Below are positions 15,420-23,895 of a DNA stretch of 64,000 bases, in pieces. The stretch is from Spirochaetales bacterium (GTDB lineage Bacteria > Spirochaetota > Spirochaetia > Treponematales > UBA12059), in assembly GCA_016928955.1 (NCBI GenBank), contig JAFGJV010000027.1, positions 1 to 64,000 of the forward strand, read 5' to 3'. The notes below the pieces were generated by a model, which had not been told where the DNA came from, made no database searches, and saw only the letters and a program-made list of their open reading frames with translations. Position 1 is the stretch's first letter; each line of letters begins with the position of its first letter. The translations under genes and the position numbers were made by a program.

Positions 15420-16112
15420 CTAAATTCCCAGATAGGCCGAGCGAACGCGCCCGTCGTTCAAAAGCTCGCGCGCCCTGCCTTCCATGACCACGCGTCCCGT
15501 TTCCAGGATGTAGGCGCGGTCTGCAAAGCCCAGGGCCTTAACCGCGTTCTGCTCCACCAGGAGCATGGCCATGCCCGTTGCCCTCAGCCTGCCCAGGGCC
15601 TCGAACACCTGGTCCACCAGCACGGGCGCCAGTCCCAAAGACGGCTCGTCCAGCATCAAAAGCTCGGGTTCGGCCATCAGGGCGCGGCCTATGGCCAGCA
15701 TCTGCTGCTCGCCTCCGGACAGGTAGCCGGCCGCCTGGCGCCTGCGCTCGGCCAGGCGCGGGAAGAGTTCATAGGCTTTTTCCAGGCCCTGCCTGGCCCT
15801 GCCCCGTCGGTACGCGCCCAGCCTGAGGTTCTCCTCCACAGGGAGCTCGGGGAACACGTGCCTGCCCTCGGGGCACAGCACCAGTCCATCTTTGACGCGA
15901 CCATGGGACGGCAGGACGCCAAGATCCCGCCCGCGGTACACAGCCGCTCCTCGGGACTCAACGATGCCGGCCAGGCCCAGGAGCAGGGAACTTTTACCGG
16001 CTCCGTTTGCGCCTATCACGGCCACCGCTTCCTTGTCGCCCACCGCTATGGACACGCCCTTCAAGGCCTCGATCTTGCCGTAGGACACGGCAAAGGCCGT
16101 GGTCTCAAGCAC
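15420..16112 (-). CDS. livF: branched-chain amino acid type ABC ATPase LivF
   Basis: The 230-aa ATPase carries Walker A (GANGAGKSS), the ABC signature (YLSGGEQQMLAIGRALM) and Walker B (LLMLDEPSLGL). The ATG at 16112 overlaps the livG stop, and a longer frame from 16145 adds only non-homologous residues. LivF and LivG form the cytoplasmic ATPase pair that powers import through LivHM. Confidence 0.92.
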   Translation of the reverse strand: MLETTAFAVSYGKIEALKGVSIAVGDKEAVAVIGANGAGKSSLLLGLAGIVESRGAAVYRGRDLGVLPSHGRVKDGLVLCPEGRHVFPELPVEENLRLGAYRRGRARQGLEKAYELFPRLAERRRQAAGYLSGGEQQMLAIGRALMAEPELLMLDEPSLGLAPVLVDQVFEALGRLRATGMAMLLVEQNAVKALGFADRAYILETGRVVMEGRARELLNDGRVRSAYLGI

Positions 16113-16866
16113 CATGGTCGTCCCCCAGGTACACCTTGATGACATCCGGATTGGCGGCCACCTCGGCGGGCCGGCCGCCGGCTATCAGGCGGCCGAAATC
16201 CATCACCGTGACGCTGTCCGATATGCGCATCACCAGGCTCATGTCGTGCTCGACCAGCAGGATGGTCAGACCCCGCGCCTTGAGCAGGGACAGGGTCTCG
16301 TCCAGCTCTGCCGTCTCGTCGTTGTTAAGGCCAGCCGCCGGTTCGTCCAGCAGGAGGATAGACGGTTCGGCTGCCAGGGCCCGGGCCAGCTCGACTTTCT
16401 TGAGGATGCCGTAGGGCAGGCCGCCGGCCAGGGAACCCAGCCTGTTCTGTATGCCAAAGAGCTCGGCCGCGGCTCGCGCCTTGTCCTCGGCCTCCTTCTG
16501 GAACGTCCGGTGCGCGCCGGCCATGGCCGCAAATATCCCGCCCTTCCAAAGATGCGTAAGCCCGGCCATGATGTTGTCCCGGACCGTCTGGAAAGGCGAC
16601 AACTGCAGGTTCTGGAAGGTCCTCACCACCCCGCGCCTGATGACGGCGTCAGCGCGCTCGCCGGCCAGGGAGCGGCCGTCCAGGACTATGTCGCCTTCCT
16701 GAATGTCCACAAGGCGCGTGATGGCGTTGAACAGGGTCGTCTTGCCGGCGCCGTTCGGGCCTATCAGCGAATGGATGGTGCCGCGCTCCACGCGCAGGCT
16801 CATGTCCTTGACGGCCGTGAGGCCCCCGAAGCGTACCGTGACGCCCCTGCATTCCAGCATCGTCAT
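16105..16866 (-). CDS. livG: branched-chain amino acid type ABC ATPase LivG
   Basis: The 253-aa ATPase shows Walker A (GPNGAGKTT), a degenerate signature region (LPYGILKKVELARALA in place of LSGGQ), Walker B (ILLLDEPAAGL) and the LivG-type C-terminus (IAGGRPAEVAANPDVIKVYLG). It is the partner of LivF. The degenerate signature (Tyr-Gly instead of Ser-Gly-Gly) is known in this subfamily. The gene overlaps livF by 8 bp. Confidence 0.92.
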   Translation of the reverse strand: MTMLECRGVTVRFGGLTAVKDMSLRVERGTIHSLIGPNGAGKTTLFNAITRLVDIQEGDIVLDGRSLAGERADAVIRRGVVRTFQNLQLSPFQTVRDNIMAGLTHLWKGGIFAAMAGAHRTFQKEAEDKARAAAELFGIQNRLGSLAGGLPYGILKKVELARALAAEPSILLLDEPAAGLNNDETAELDETLSLLKARGLTILLVEHDMSLVMRISDSVTVMDFGRLIAGGRPAEVAANPDVIKVYLGDDHGA

Positions 16867-16959
16867 CCCCCGAGTGTAACGCCCCTAAGAGCTGGGCGCG
16901 AACGATTCAAAACGGCCCGACGGGCTTACACCGCCGGGCCTGTCCTCAACACGGAGAAC

Positions 16960-18147
16960 TCAGAGCTTGATCCAGCCAAAGGCGCGTTCCATGGTTCCGT
17001 CCGCCAGGAAGCGGAGCACGTACATGGTCTTGACGCCCAGCCTGGCCTGGTCGCCCTTGCGGGCTATGGGGCCGTAGCTGATGGCCGGGCCGATCTTGCC
17101 GGTCCAGTTGTCCATGGTCTCAAGGGCCGCCACCAGGCGCTCGCGGGTCAGGTTCTTGCCCGTGCGCCTGAGGGCTTCAGTAAAGGTCTCGGCCGCTATC
17201 ATGCCGGCCACGGCGTACGCGTTGGGGATTTCCCCCGGGAAGGTGGCCTGGTACACCTGGATGAAATGCGCCTTGGGGTCGGTAAAGTCAACGTCCACCC
17301 AGGCCAGGCTCTCCACGCCGGCCGCTATGGCCGGGCCGGCCAGGGCCGCAAAGGTGGGGTCGGCGTTTGAGTAGGTCAGTATGTAATTCTGGCCGGTCAT
17401 GCCCAGCTGCTTGGCCTGCTTCACAAAGTTGGACGACTGCGGCACGAACAGCATGACGATGACCGAGTCGACGCCCGCCTGCATGAGCTTGACCACGTTG
17501 GCGGAAAAGTCGGTTGCAGTGGCCTCCACGGGCACCTCGGCGGCCAGTGTCATGCCCTTGGACGCCAGGTACTTCTTGACGGACGCGTACTCTTCCTTGC
17601 CGTCGTCCAGGTTGCGGTACACGATGCCTATCTTCTTGGCCTTCTTCTGCTCCACCAGGTACTTGGCCGCTATGGCGCCCTCGGTGGTGTAGTTGGGCTG
17701 GACGCCGAACACGTAGCGCCTGGGCGGTATGGTCAGGGAGCCAGCTCCCGCCGCCTGGTACACGTACGGCACCTTCTGCGCCTCCAGGTAATCGACCACG
17801 GCCAGGTTGCCCGGCGCCCCAAGGCCTGCTATCATGGCAAACACCTTGTCGGACTCGACCAGGCGCTTGACCTCAACCACGGTGTTGGACGGGTTAAAGG
17901 CGTCGTCGGCCACGGTCAGGCTGATCTTCCTGCCGTTGACGCCGCCCTGGGCGTTCACCCAGTTGAAGTAGGCGTCCATGCCCTTCTTGACCGGCACGCC
18001 TATGGCAGCCACCGGCCCGGACAGGGCCTGGAACGAGCCCAGCTTGACCTCGCTTGCGCTGACGCCGTTCTGGTCGCCGGGATTGGCCTGGGCGAACGCC
18101 GCGGCAACTGCCGCCAGCATGGCCACGGCCAGCATGATCTTCTTCAT
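16960..18147 (-). CDS. livJ: periplasmic substrate-binding protein of a Liv-type transporter
   Basis: The 395-aa protein starts at the ATG at 18147 (TAAGGAGG upstream), followed by a cleavable signal peptide (MKKIMLAVAMLAAVAAAFAQ). The mature part is a type I periplasmic binding protein: VKLGSFQALSGPVAAIG, GGVNGRKISL, and a C-terminal strand-helix order typical of LivJ/LivK. It captures the substrate for LivHMGF. Substrate identity is open. The gap of 93 bp to livG contains a GC-rich hairpin that could attenuate or process the messenger and keep binding-protein levels above those of the permease. Confidence 0.9.
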   Translation of the reverse strand: MKKIMLAVAMLAAVAAAFAQANPGDQNGVSASEVKLGSFQALSGPVAAIGVPVKKGMDAYFNWVNAQGGVNGRKISLTVADDAFNPSNTVVEVKRLVESDKVFAMIAGLGAPGNLAVVDYLEAQKVPYVYQAAGAGSLTIPPRRYVFGVQPNYTTEGAIAAKYLVEQKKAKKIGIVYRNLDDGKEEYASVKKYLASKGMTLAAEVPVEATATDFSANVVKLMQAGVDSVIVMLFVPQSSNFVKQAKQLGMTGQNYILTYSNADPTFAALAGPAIAAGVESLAWVDVDFTDPKAHFIQVYQATFPGEIPNAYAVAGMIAAETFTEALRRTGKNLTRERLVAALETMDNWTGKIGPAISYGPIARKGDQARLGVKTMYVLRFLADGTMERAFGWIKL

Positions 18148-18259
18148 CGTATGCCTCCTTACAGGACACTGCGGGACGCTTCCCGCCAAGCGATTATTCC
18201 GGTAACGGGCCTCCGGGCCCGGAACCGGACACGCGGCCGCGCCGCGCTTAAGGCCGGAT

Positions 18260-19000
18260 TCAGAGCACCAGGCCGCCGTCCACCCTGAGCGTCTGCCCGG
18301 TGATGAACGCCGCCTCGTCGCTGCACAGAAACAACACGGCGTTGGCTATGTCACGGATTTCCGCCAGGCGCCCCAGGGGCGTCCGCGCGATGATGGGCTC
18401 CAGCACCTTGTCGGGCACGGATTCTATCATCGGGGTGCGGGTATAGCCGGGCGACACCGCGTTGACGCGTACCTTGGCTCCTTTACGCGCGAATTCCTTG
18501 GCCCAGCCCTTGGTCATGGACACCACGCCACCCTTGGTGGCCGCGTAGTTGGACTGGCCTATGTTGCCGTCCAGGCCGACCACGCTGGATATGGACACGA
18601 TGGCGCCCGAGCCGTTTTCCATCATCAGGGGCGCCACGAACTTGGTCATCAGGAACACGCCCTTAAGGTTGACGTTGATGACTGCGTCCCAGTCGTCCTC
18701 GCCCATTTTCTGGATCAGGGCGTCGCGGGTGATGCCGGCGTTGTTCACAAGGACATCCACGCGTCCCGACTCGGAGCGCGCCCTGGCCACAAAAGCCTCC
18801 ACGGCGGCCGCGTCCGTGACGTTCACCACGGCCCCCCTGACCGCCGGAAATTCCTTTTCCAGGGCGGGGAACTCAGCGTCGTTCATGTCCAGGGCCCACA
18901 CCCGCTCGGCGCCTTCGCGCGCCAGCGTTTCCACAATGCCCCTGCCTATGCCACGCGCGCCGCCGGTCACCACGCACACGCGTCCCTTCATTCTGTCCAT
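18260..19000 (-). CDS. short-chain dehydrogenase/reductase (FabG-like)
   Basis: The 246-aa enzyme starts at the ATG at 19000 with AAGGAG upstream; longer frames are not homologous. It has the NAD(P)-binding TGGARGIGRG near residue 10, NNAG near 90, the Ser at SISSV, and the catalytic SNYAATK (Tyr-x-x-x-Lys). Closest by look is 3-oxoacyl-ACP/CoA reductase FabG. In this cluster it would oxidise or reduce a beta-hydroxy/beta-keto CoA ester. It lies between the synthase III homologue and the transporter binding protein in one leftward operon. Confidence 0.85.
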   Translation of the reverse strand: MDRMKGRVCVVTGGARGIGRGIVETLAREGAERVWALDMNDAEFPALEKEFPAVRGAVVNVTDAAAVEAFVARARSESGRVDVLVNNAGITRDALIQKMGEDDWDAVINVNLKGVFLMTKFVAPLMMENGSGAIVSISSVVGLDGNIGQSNYAATKGGVVSMTKGWAKEFARKGAKVRVNAVSPGYTRTPMIESVPDKVLEPIIARTPLGRLAEIRDIANAVLFLCSDEAAFITGQTLRVDGGLVL

Positions 19001-19064
19001 ACCGTCTCCTTGCATGCGGGGCGCCCGTACCGTCCGCGGCTTATCCGGGCGCACACTGATCGCC

Positions 19065-20081
19065 TTATTCCGTATACGGACCCCAGCGCACAACGCTGGC
19101 CGCCCACACAAAGCCCAGGCCGGCTCCTACCATCACCACGTTCATGCCGTCACGCAGGCGGCCGGCGGCCAAGCCCAGTTCCAGGGACAGCACCTGGTCG
19201 TTCTGGCCCAGGTGGCCGTATTGGTCCAGGTAGGTGGTCTGCCCTTCCGAAAGCCCGAGCTCGGCCAGCACTGCGTCATGCGCGCTCCGTTTGAAATGCA
19301 GTATGGCCAGGTAGCCTATATCGCGCCGGGTCAAGCCGCCGGACAAGGCAAGGGCCCGGTCTATCACCGCGTAAAAATTGGGCAGGGTCTTGTCGTTCAG
19401 CTTGGCCTTGAAGGCTGGTTCGTCAGGAACGACGAAATGGGCCTTCCCGAGGTCCGAAGGCTCCGGCGGCCATGCCTTGGAACCCAGCACGGGCACCACG
19501 CAATCCATGCTCAGGGAGCCGTCGCCCCGGAAGGCCGAACCGAGCACCGCGTTCCTGCCCAGGTTCTTGCGCAAAACCACGGCCGATCCACCCGAACCTA
19601 TGTCCATCATGAAACGGGTGCTCGGCTCCGCCAGGTCAATGAGGTCGTTGTTCCGGTAGCCCGACACCAAAAGCACGGTCGCCAGGTCGTCGCGCGCCAG
19701 CATGAGGCTCTTGGCCACGTCCAGCGCGGCCATCATGGAGCCGCACATGGCCTCCATGTCAAAGCTCCACGCGTCCGCCGCACCCAGTTCGTTGGCCACG
19801 TACAGGCCGGCTAGCCAGCAGGGGTGGTCCTTGTGCTGGGCACCGCACCACAGCACCAGGTCCAGCTCGGACGCCTGTATGCCTGCCCTGCCAAGAGCCT
19901 CCCTGGCCGCTTTGACCCCCATGGCCGCCGTGGTGTCCTCCGGACCGGCCACGGGCTTGCGCCTGACGCCAAACTTGACGGCCACCACGTCCGGAGGCAC
20001 GCCGGTGGCCTTGGCCAGGTCAGCCGCGCTCATGGTAGTGGCCGGGATATAGACTCCTGTGCCCGCGATCCCGATATGCAT
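19065..20081 (-). CDS. ketoacyl synthase III-like enzyme (thiolase superfamily)
   Basis: The 338-aa product starts at the ATG at 20081 (AAAGGA upstream). It has a KAS III fold: N-terminal GIAGTGVYIP, the active-site cysteine in MEAMCGSMM near residue 113, a candidate His in LHFKRS and an Asn-like segment YGHLGQND, and the terminal GAGLGF glycine motif. It condenses or cleaves acyl-CoA units. It is the first gene of the leftward operon and has a divergent counterpart at 21464. Involvement in a degradative Claisen-type step is an inference from neighbours (thiolase, CoA-transferase, importer). Confidence 0.75.
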   Translation of the reverse strand: MHIGIAGTGVYIPATTMSAADLAKATGVPPDVVAVKFGVRRKPVAGPEDTTAAMGVKAAREALGRAGIQASELDLVLWCGAQHKDHPCWLAGLYVANELGAADAWSFDMEAMCGSMMAALDVAKSLMLARDDLATVLLVSGYRNNDLIDLAEPSTRFMMDIGSGGSAVVLRKNLGRNAVLGSAFRGDGSLSMDCVVPVLGSKAWPPEPSDLGKAHFVVPDEPAFKAKLNDKTLPNFYAVIDRALALSGGLTRRDIGYLAILHFKRSAHDAVLAELGLSEGQTTYLDQYGHLGQNDQVLSLELGLAAGRLRDGMNVVMVGAGLGFVWAASVVRWGPYTE

Positions 20082-20287
20082 GCTCAATCCTTTACAATGT
20101 GAATCAGCTCTCACCGTAGATATCCGCCACTTTTTCCATTCCGTCAAGAGCAAAAAAGTAAATACTGGGTTTTTCATGCGTATTATAATAGTTTCAAACA
20201 TTTTTTCTTGCCATAAACGGTTTCCAGTTCTATACTGGCGCCTATAAGTGTGAATCATCTCTCATTGATACACATTCAGGGGGACCC
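20082..20287. promoter_or_regulatory. divergent promoter with paired operator repeats
   Basis: The 15-bp sequence GTGAATCAKCTCTCA occurs twice in the same orientation, at 20099-20113 and 20250-20264, one mismatch apart, close to the starts of the two divergent genes. Rightward, TTGCCA (20208-20213) and TATACT (20231-20236) are 17 bp apart and the second repeat lies just downstream. Leftward, TTGACG (minus strand 20147-20142) and a weak GATATC (20124-20119) are also 17 bp apart with the first repeat just downstream. The second copy extends to an imperfect palindrome TGTGAATCA...TTGATACACA. These are likely operators for the TetR protein next door. Confidence 0.6.
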
Positions 20288-21454
20288 GTGGGCACCGTAG
20301 CGACAAGCGCTCGCGACAGCATAGAGGCCAGCGCCATACGACTGTTTTCCGAACGCTGGTATTCATCCGTGTCCGTGGCCGAGATATGCAGGGACGCGGG
20401 CGTGTCCAACGGAATCTTCTATAAGTACTACGACAACAAGGAAAACCTGATCCGGACCATCCTGGATGACGTCATAGCCGCCATAGCGCTTGCCTTGGAG
20501 GGCGTGGACGGCCCGGACCCTGCCGCCCGGCTGTCCAGCATGGCTTCCATCCTGGTGGGCTTCGCGGCCGAGCACCGGGACCTGATCATCGTGTTCCGCG
20601 AGGGTCAGTACCGGTACTTCGAGTACGAGCGTCGCCTGGTGGACCTGTACCGCGCCGTCCTGGGCAAGGCTTTGGGCCGGCCGGTAACCATGGCCGACTA
20701 CCTGTTTGCCCTTGGCGGCATACGCTTTGCCGGCGTGCGCTCTGCTCTCCACGGCACGCCCTTGTCCCTGCCCGCCCTTGGTCACATGCTGGCCCAGGGC
20801 ATCTTTCCGGGCTTGGCCTGGGATTCCAAAGCGGTGTTTGGCATAGCGGCCACGCCGTCGCCCGTGGCCCTGGCGGAAAGCGCCCGGGAACGCATGATCC
20901 ACGCAGGCAAGCGCCTTTTTGGAGAGAACGACTACCACGCCGTGAACATATACCAGATCACTGAAGCCGCCGGCCTGGCCGTGGGCTCGTTCTACAGACA
21001 TTTCAAGAGCAAGGACGAGTTCTTCCGCGCCTTGATAGACGAGGCCGGCCACGAGATTCGTCGCTTCATCAGCACCAACCTGCGGCCGGGCCTCAACCGG
21101 CTGGAACGGGAGCTTCAGGGCATGTACCTGTTTGCCGCGTTCCTGTCCATGGACCGCTGGTGCTACAACATTGTGCGCGAGGGCGAATTCGTGGCCCCGG
21201 ACCGTGTGCGAGCCTATTACGGGGCCTTTGAGAACGGTTACCGCAAGCAGGGCACGGACGGCATGGACGCGCGCCGGGCGGAAAGCGACCCCCTGTGGGA
21301 GGACACAGCCATCCAGTTCATGCTGGGCATATCCCATTACTTTGGCATAGAGCTCCTGTTCGAGGGCCTGGGCAGGGGAGCGCGCGGCGTCATAGAGGGC
21401 GTGGCAAAGCTCCTGTCCCGCGGCCTTGCCGGTGCGGACGGGAAAGCGGACTGA
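20288..21454 (+). CDS. TetR-type regulator with two DNA-binding domains
   Basis: The 388-aa protein starts at GTG 20288 after AGGGGGA. It contains two full TetR units in one chain. The first HTH is at about residues 28-49 (VSVAEICRDAGVSNGIFYKYY), with its own helical ligand domain up to about 185. The second HTH is at about 218-240 (VNIYQITEAAGLAVGSFYRHF), followed by another helical domain. TetR proteins usually have about 200 residues and dimerise; this one looks like a covalent dimer. It probably controls the divergent promoter and responds to the imported acid or its CoA ester. It leads the rightward operon with synthase III, CoA-transferase and thiolase. Confidence 0.85.
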   Translation: MGTVATSARDSIEASAIRLFSERWYSSVSVAEICRDAGVSNGIFYKYYDNKENLIRTILDDVIAAIALALEGVDGPDPAARLSSMASILVGFAAEHRDLIIVFREGQYRYFEYERRLVDLYRAVLGKALGRPVTMADYLFALGGIRFAGVRSALHGTPLSLPALGHMLAQGIFPGLAWDSKAVFGIAATPSPVALAESARERMIHAGKRLFGENDYHAVNIYQITEAAGLAVGSFYRHFKSKDEFFRALIDEAGHEIRRFISTNLRPGLNRLERELQGMYLFAAFLSMDRWCYNIVREGEFVAPDRVRAYYGAFENGYRKQGTDGMDARRAESDPLWEDTAIQFMLGISHYFGIELLFEGLGRGARGVIEGVAKLLSRGLAGADGKAD

Positions 21455-21463
21455 GGAGGAACC

Positions 21464-22474
21464 ATGGCGGGCATACGGATACGCGGCACCGGGGTATACG
21501 CCCCCGGCGAGCCCATAGACAACCAGGAACTGATGCGACTGGCCGGCGTGGAGTTCGACGCCGAGCGCCTTGAGGCCAAGGTGGGCATCAAAGCCCGGCA
21601 CATCGCGCGGCTCCGCGGCATAGACGAAAGCTCGGCCGACTTTGCCGAGAAGGCCGTCCGGGCTGCCCTGGCCGACGCGGACGCCGACCCGGACAGCCTG
21701 GACCTGGTCATTGTGGGCACGGACACGCCGGAGTACGTGAGCCCGGCCACCGCCATCCTGGTCCAGGGCAGGCTACAAGGCGGCCAGCGGGACTGTGCCG
21801 CATTTGACGTGAGCTCGTCCTGCGCCAGTTTTGTCACGGCCCTGGACGCGGCCGCCCGCATGCTGGCCGGCGACAGCACGCGCAAACTGGCCGCCGTGGT
21901 GGGCGTGTACAACATGCCTGCCCATGTCAGGGCGGGCGACGCTTTTGGCTGGTCGATCTTTGCCGACGGGGCGGGGGCCGTCATCCTGGAGCGCGCCGAC
22001 CCGGATTCCGGTTCCGACTATCTGGCCGGCTCCTTTGTGGCCGACGGAACCCAGTGGGACTACATAGGCGTGTACGCGGGCGGCACCAGGAAGCCGGTCA
22101 CGCGCGAGCTCCTGGACGCGGGCACCTATGGCCTGGAACTGCTTCAGCGCCTACCCGGCGACCGCAACGTCAAGCTGTGGCCAAAGGTGGTGCGCGGGCT
22201 CTGCGGCAAGGCCGGCGTCAGCCTTGCGGACGTGGCCGCCTTTGTGTTCACCCAGATCAACCGCAGCGTCATAGAGCAGGTCATGGACGAGCTTGGACGC
22301 CCGCGCGCCCTGGCTCCCATGACCATGGACCGCTACGGGTACACGGGTTCGGCCTGCGTGCCCATGGCCTTCCACCACGCCGTCAAGGAAGGCCGCATAA
22401 GGCGCGGCGACCTGGTGGCGTTCTGCGCGAGCGGCGCCGGCCTGGCCGTGGGCGCCAACCTGTTCCGGTATTGA
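21464..22474 (+). CDS. ketoacyl synthase III homologue with altered active site
   Basis: The 336-aa protein starts at ATG 21464 (GAGGAGG upstream). It resembles FabH in length and landmarks: GTGVYAPGEP, the nucleophile in DVSSSCASF near residue 125, GDGAGAV-like ADGAGAV. The segments that hold the FabH His and Asn (HQANxR and YGNTSA) read TQINRS and YGYTGSA here, so both residues of the decarboxylation site appear replaced. It may therefore transfer or cleave acyl groups without malonyl decarboxylation. It follows the tandem TetR gene by 9 bp. FabH itself is unlikely. Confidence 0.75.
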   Translation: MAGIRIRGTGVYAPGEPIDNQELMRLAGVEFDAERLEAKVGIKARHIARLRGIDESSADFAEKAVRAALADADADPDSLDLVIVGTDTPEYVSPATAILVQGRLQGGQRDCAAFDVSSSCASFVTALDAAARMLAGDSTRKLAAVVGVYNMPAHVRAGDAFGWSIFADGAGAVILERADPDSGSDYLAGSFVADGTQWDYIGVYAGGTRKPVTRELLDAGTYGLELLQRLPGDRNVKLWPKVVRGLCGKAGVSLADVAAFVFTQINRSVIEQVMDELGRPRALAPMTMDRYGYTGSACVPMAFHHAVKEGRIRRGDLVAFCASGAGLAVGANLFRY

Positions 22475-22530
22475 GCGGAGGAACCCATAGAAACCCGATG
22501 GTTCTTAGAGGTTCCCGAAAGGAAGACGAC

Positions 22531-23841
22531 ATGTCCAAATGGGACGACGAATACAAATCAAGGGTGCGCCCGATAGACGAGGCCATCCAGTGCATAGAAA
22601 GCGGCTTTGACGTGGTGGTCGGCCAGTGCGCCAGCGAGCCCCAGGGAACCATGGCCCGCCTCCACACCCTGGCGCCCCGGGTCAGGGACGTGCGCGTGTT
22701 CAGCGTGCTCACGCTCAAGCCCTACGACTTTTACATGAAACCGGAGATGCGCCAGCATTTCGAGCTGGCCAGCTGGTTCCACGCGCCCGGCTCGCGCGAG
22801 GCGCTGAAGGAAGGCACCGGCACGGTGACCTACGTGCCCAACATGCTCCACCGGGCGGCCACCGACCGCATACACGCCAGGCCCCCCGAGGTGTTCATAG
22901 GCACCTGCACCCCACCAGACCGCAACGGCTTTGTGAGCCTGTCGCTGGGCATCACCTACGAGAAGGACATCCTGGAGCACGCCCGCATCGTCATCCTTGA
23001 GGTGAATCCCCGCCTGCCCCGTACCTTTGGCGACACGCACCTCCACGTGAGCCGCGTCACCTACTTTGTCGAGCACGACCAGGAGGTTCCCAGCCTGCCT
23101 GCGCCCCAGCCCACGCCAACCGACCTGCTCATAGGCGAGCACATAGCGTCGCTGGTGGACGACGGTTCCACCCTCCAGCTCGGCATAGGCGGCATACCCA
23201 ACGCGGCAGCCCTGGCGTTACGCGGCAAGAAGGACCTGGGCGTGCACACGGAGATGTTCGTGGACTCCATGATGGAGCTGTACGAGGCCGGCGTGATAAC
23301 CAACGCGCGCAAAGCCCTGAAGAAGGACAAATTCATATGCACCTTTGCCATGGGCAGCCACGCTTTGTACGACTGGCTGGACGACAACGTGGCCGTGGAA
23401 TTCCAGCGCGGCCGCTGGGTCAACGACCCGGCCGTAGTCGCCCAGAACTCGCGCATGGTGTCCGTCAACACCTGCCTGATGGTCGACCTGACCGGGCAGG
23501 TGGCCAGCGAGTCCATAGGCACGCGCCAGTATTCCGGCACGGGCGGCCAGTCCGACACGGCCCAGGGCGCGGTGGCTGGTTTTGACGGCCTGGGGAAATC
23601 CATCATAGCCTGCTACGCCACGGCCAAGGGCGGGTCGGTCAGCACCATAGTCCCCACCCTGCCGGAAGGCAGCGCCGTTACCCTGCACCGGTCCTTTGTG
23701 GACCACGTGGTCACGGAGCACGGCGTGGCCCGCCTCCGCGGCCGCACCGTCAGGGAGCGCGTGGAAGAGCTGATAGGCGTGGCTGCGCCGGAATTCCGCC
23801 AGGAACTCAAGAGCCAGGCCCGGGCCATGGGCTACATCTGA
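22531..23841 (+). CDS. acetyl-CoA hydrolase / CoA-transferase family protein
   Basis: The 436-aa enzyme starts at ATG 22531 with AAAGGAAG upstream. It has the two-domain class I CoA-transferase fold of the Cat1/4-hydroxybutyrate CoA-transferase family: an N-terminal domain with FSVLTLKP, then in the C-terminal half QLGIGGIPNA, EMFVDSMMELYE (candidate catalytic Glu) and GTGGQSDTAQGA. It would move CoA from acetyl- or acyl-CoA to a free acid, activating the imported substrate. It lies between the synthase III homologue and the thiolase in the rightward operon, which fits activation followed by thiolytic cleavage. Confidence 0.85.
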   Translation: MSKWDDEYKSRVRPIDEAIQCIESGFDVVVGQCASEPQGTMARLHTLAPRVRDVRVFSVLTLKPYDFYMKPEMRQHFELASWFHAPGSREALKEGTGTVTYVPNMLHRAATDRIHARPPEVFIGTCTPPDRNGFVSLSLGITYEKDILEHARIVILEVNPRLPRTFGDTHLHVSRVTYFVEHDQEVPSLPAPQPTPTDLLIGEHIASLVDDGSTLQLGIGGIPNAAALALRGKKDLGVHTEMFVDSMMELYEAGVITNARKALKKDKFICTFAMGSHALYDWLDDNVAVEFQRGRWVNDPAVVAQNSRMVSVNTCLMVDLTGQVASESIGTRQYSGTGGQSDTAQGAVAGFDGLGKSIIACYATAKGGSVSTIVPTLPEGSAVTLHRSFVDHVVTEHGVARLRGRTVRERVEELIGVAAPEFRQELKSQARAMGYI

Positions 23842-23895
23842 CAGAACCGGTCCGGAAAGGTCACGGAACCAGTTTTTTTGAAAAAAGGAGAAGAC

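Noticed and set aside
13714-15423. A 569-codon open frame on the plus strand
   Set aside because: It is opposite livH, livM and the hydrolase, has low-complexity His/Gly/Gln-rich then Thr/Pro/Ala-rich translation and no motif; long antisense frames are expected in GC-rich genes.
22054-22530. Upstream extension of the CoA-transferase frame
   Set aside because: It overlaps the synthase III gene, its translation is Arg/Gly/Pro-rich, and the ATG at 22531 has a good ribosome site.
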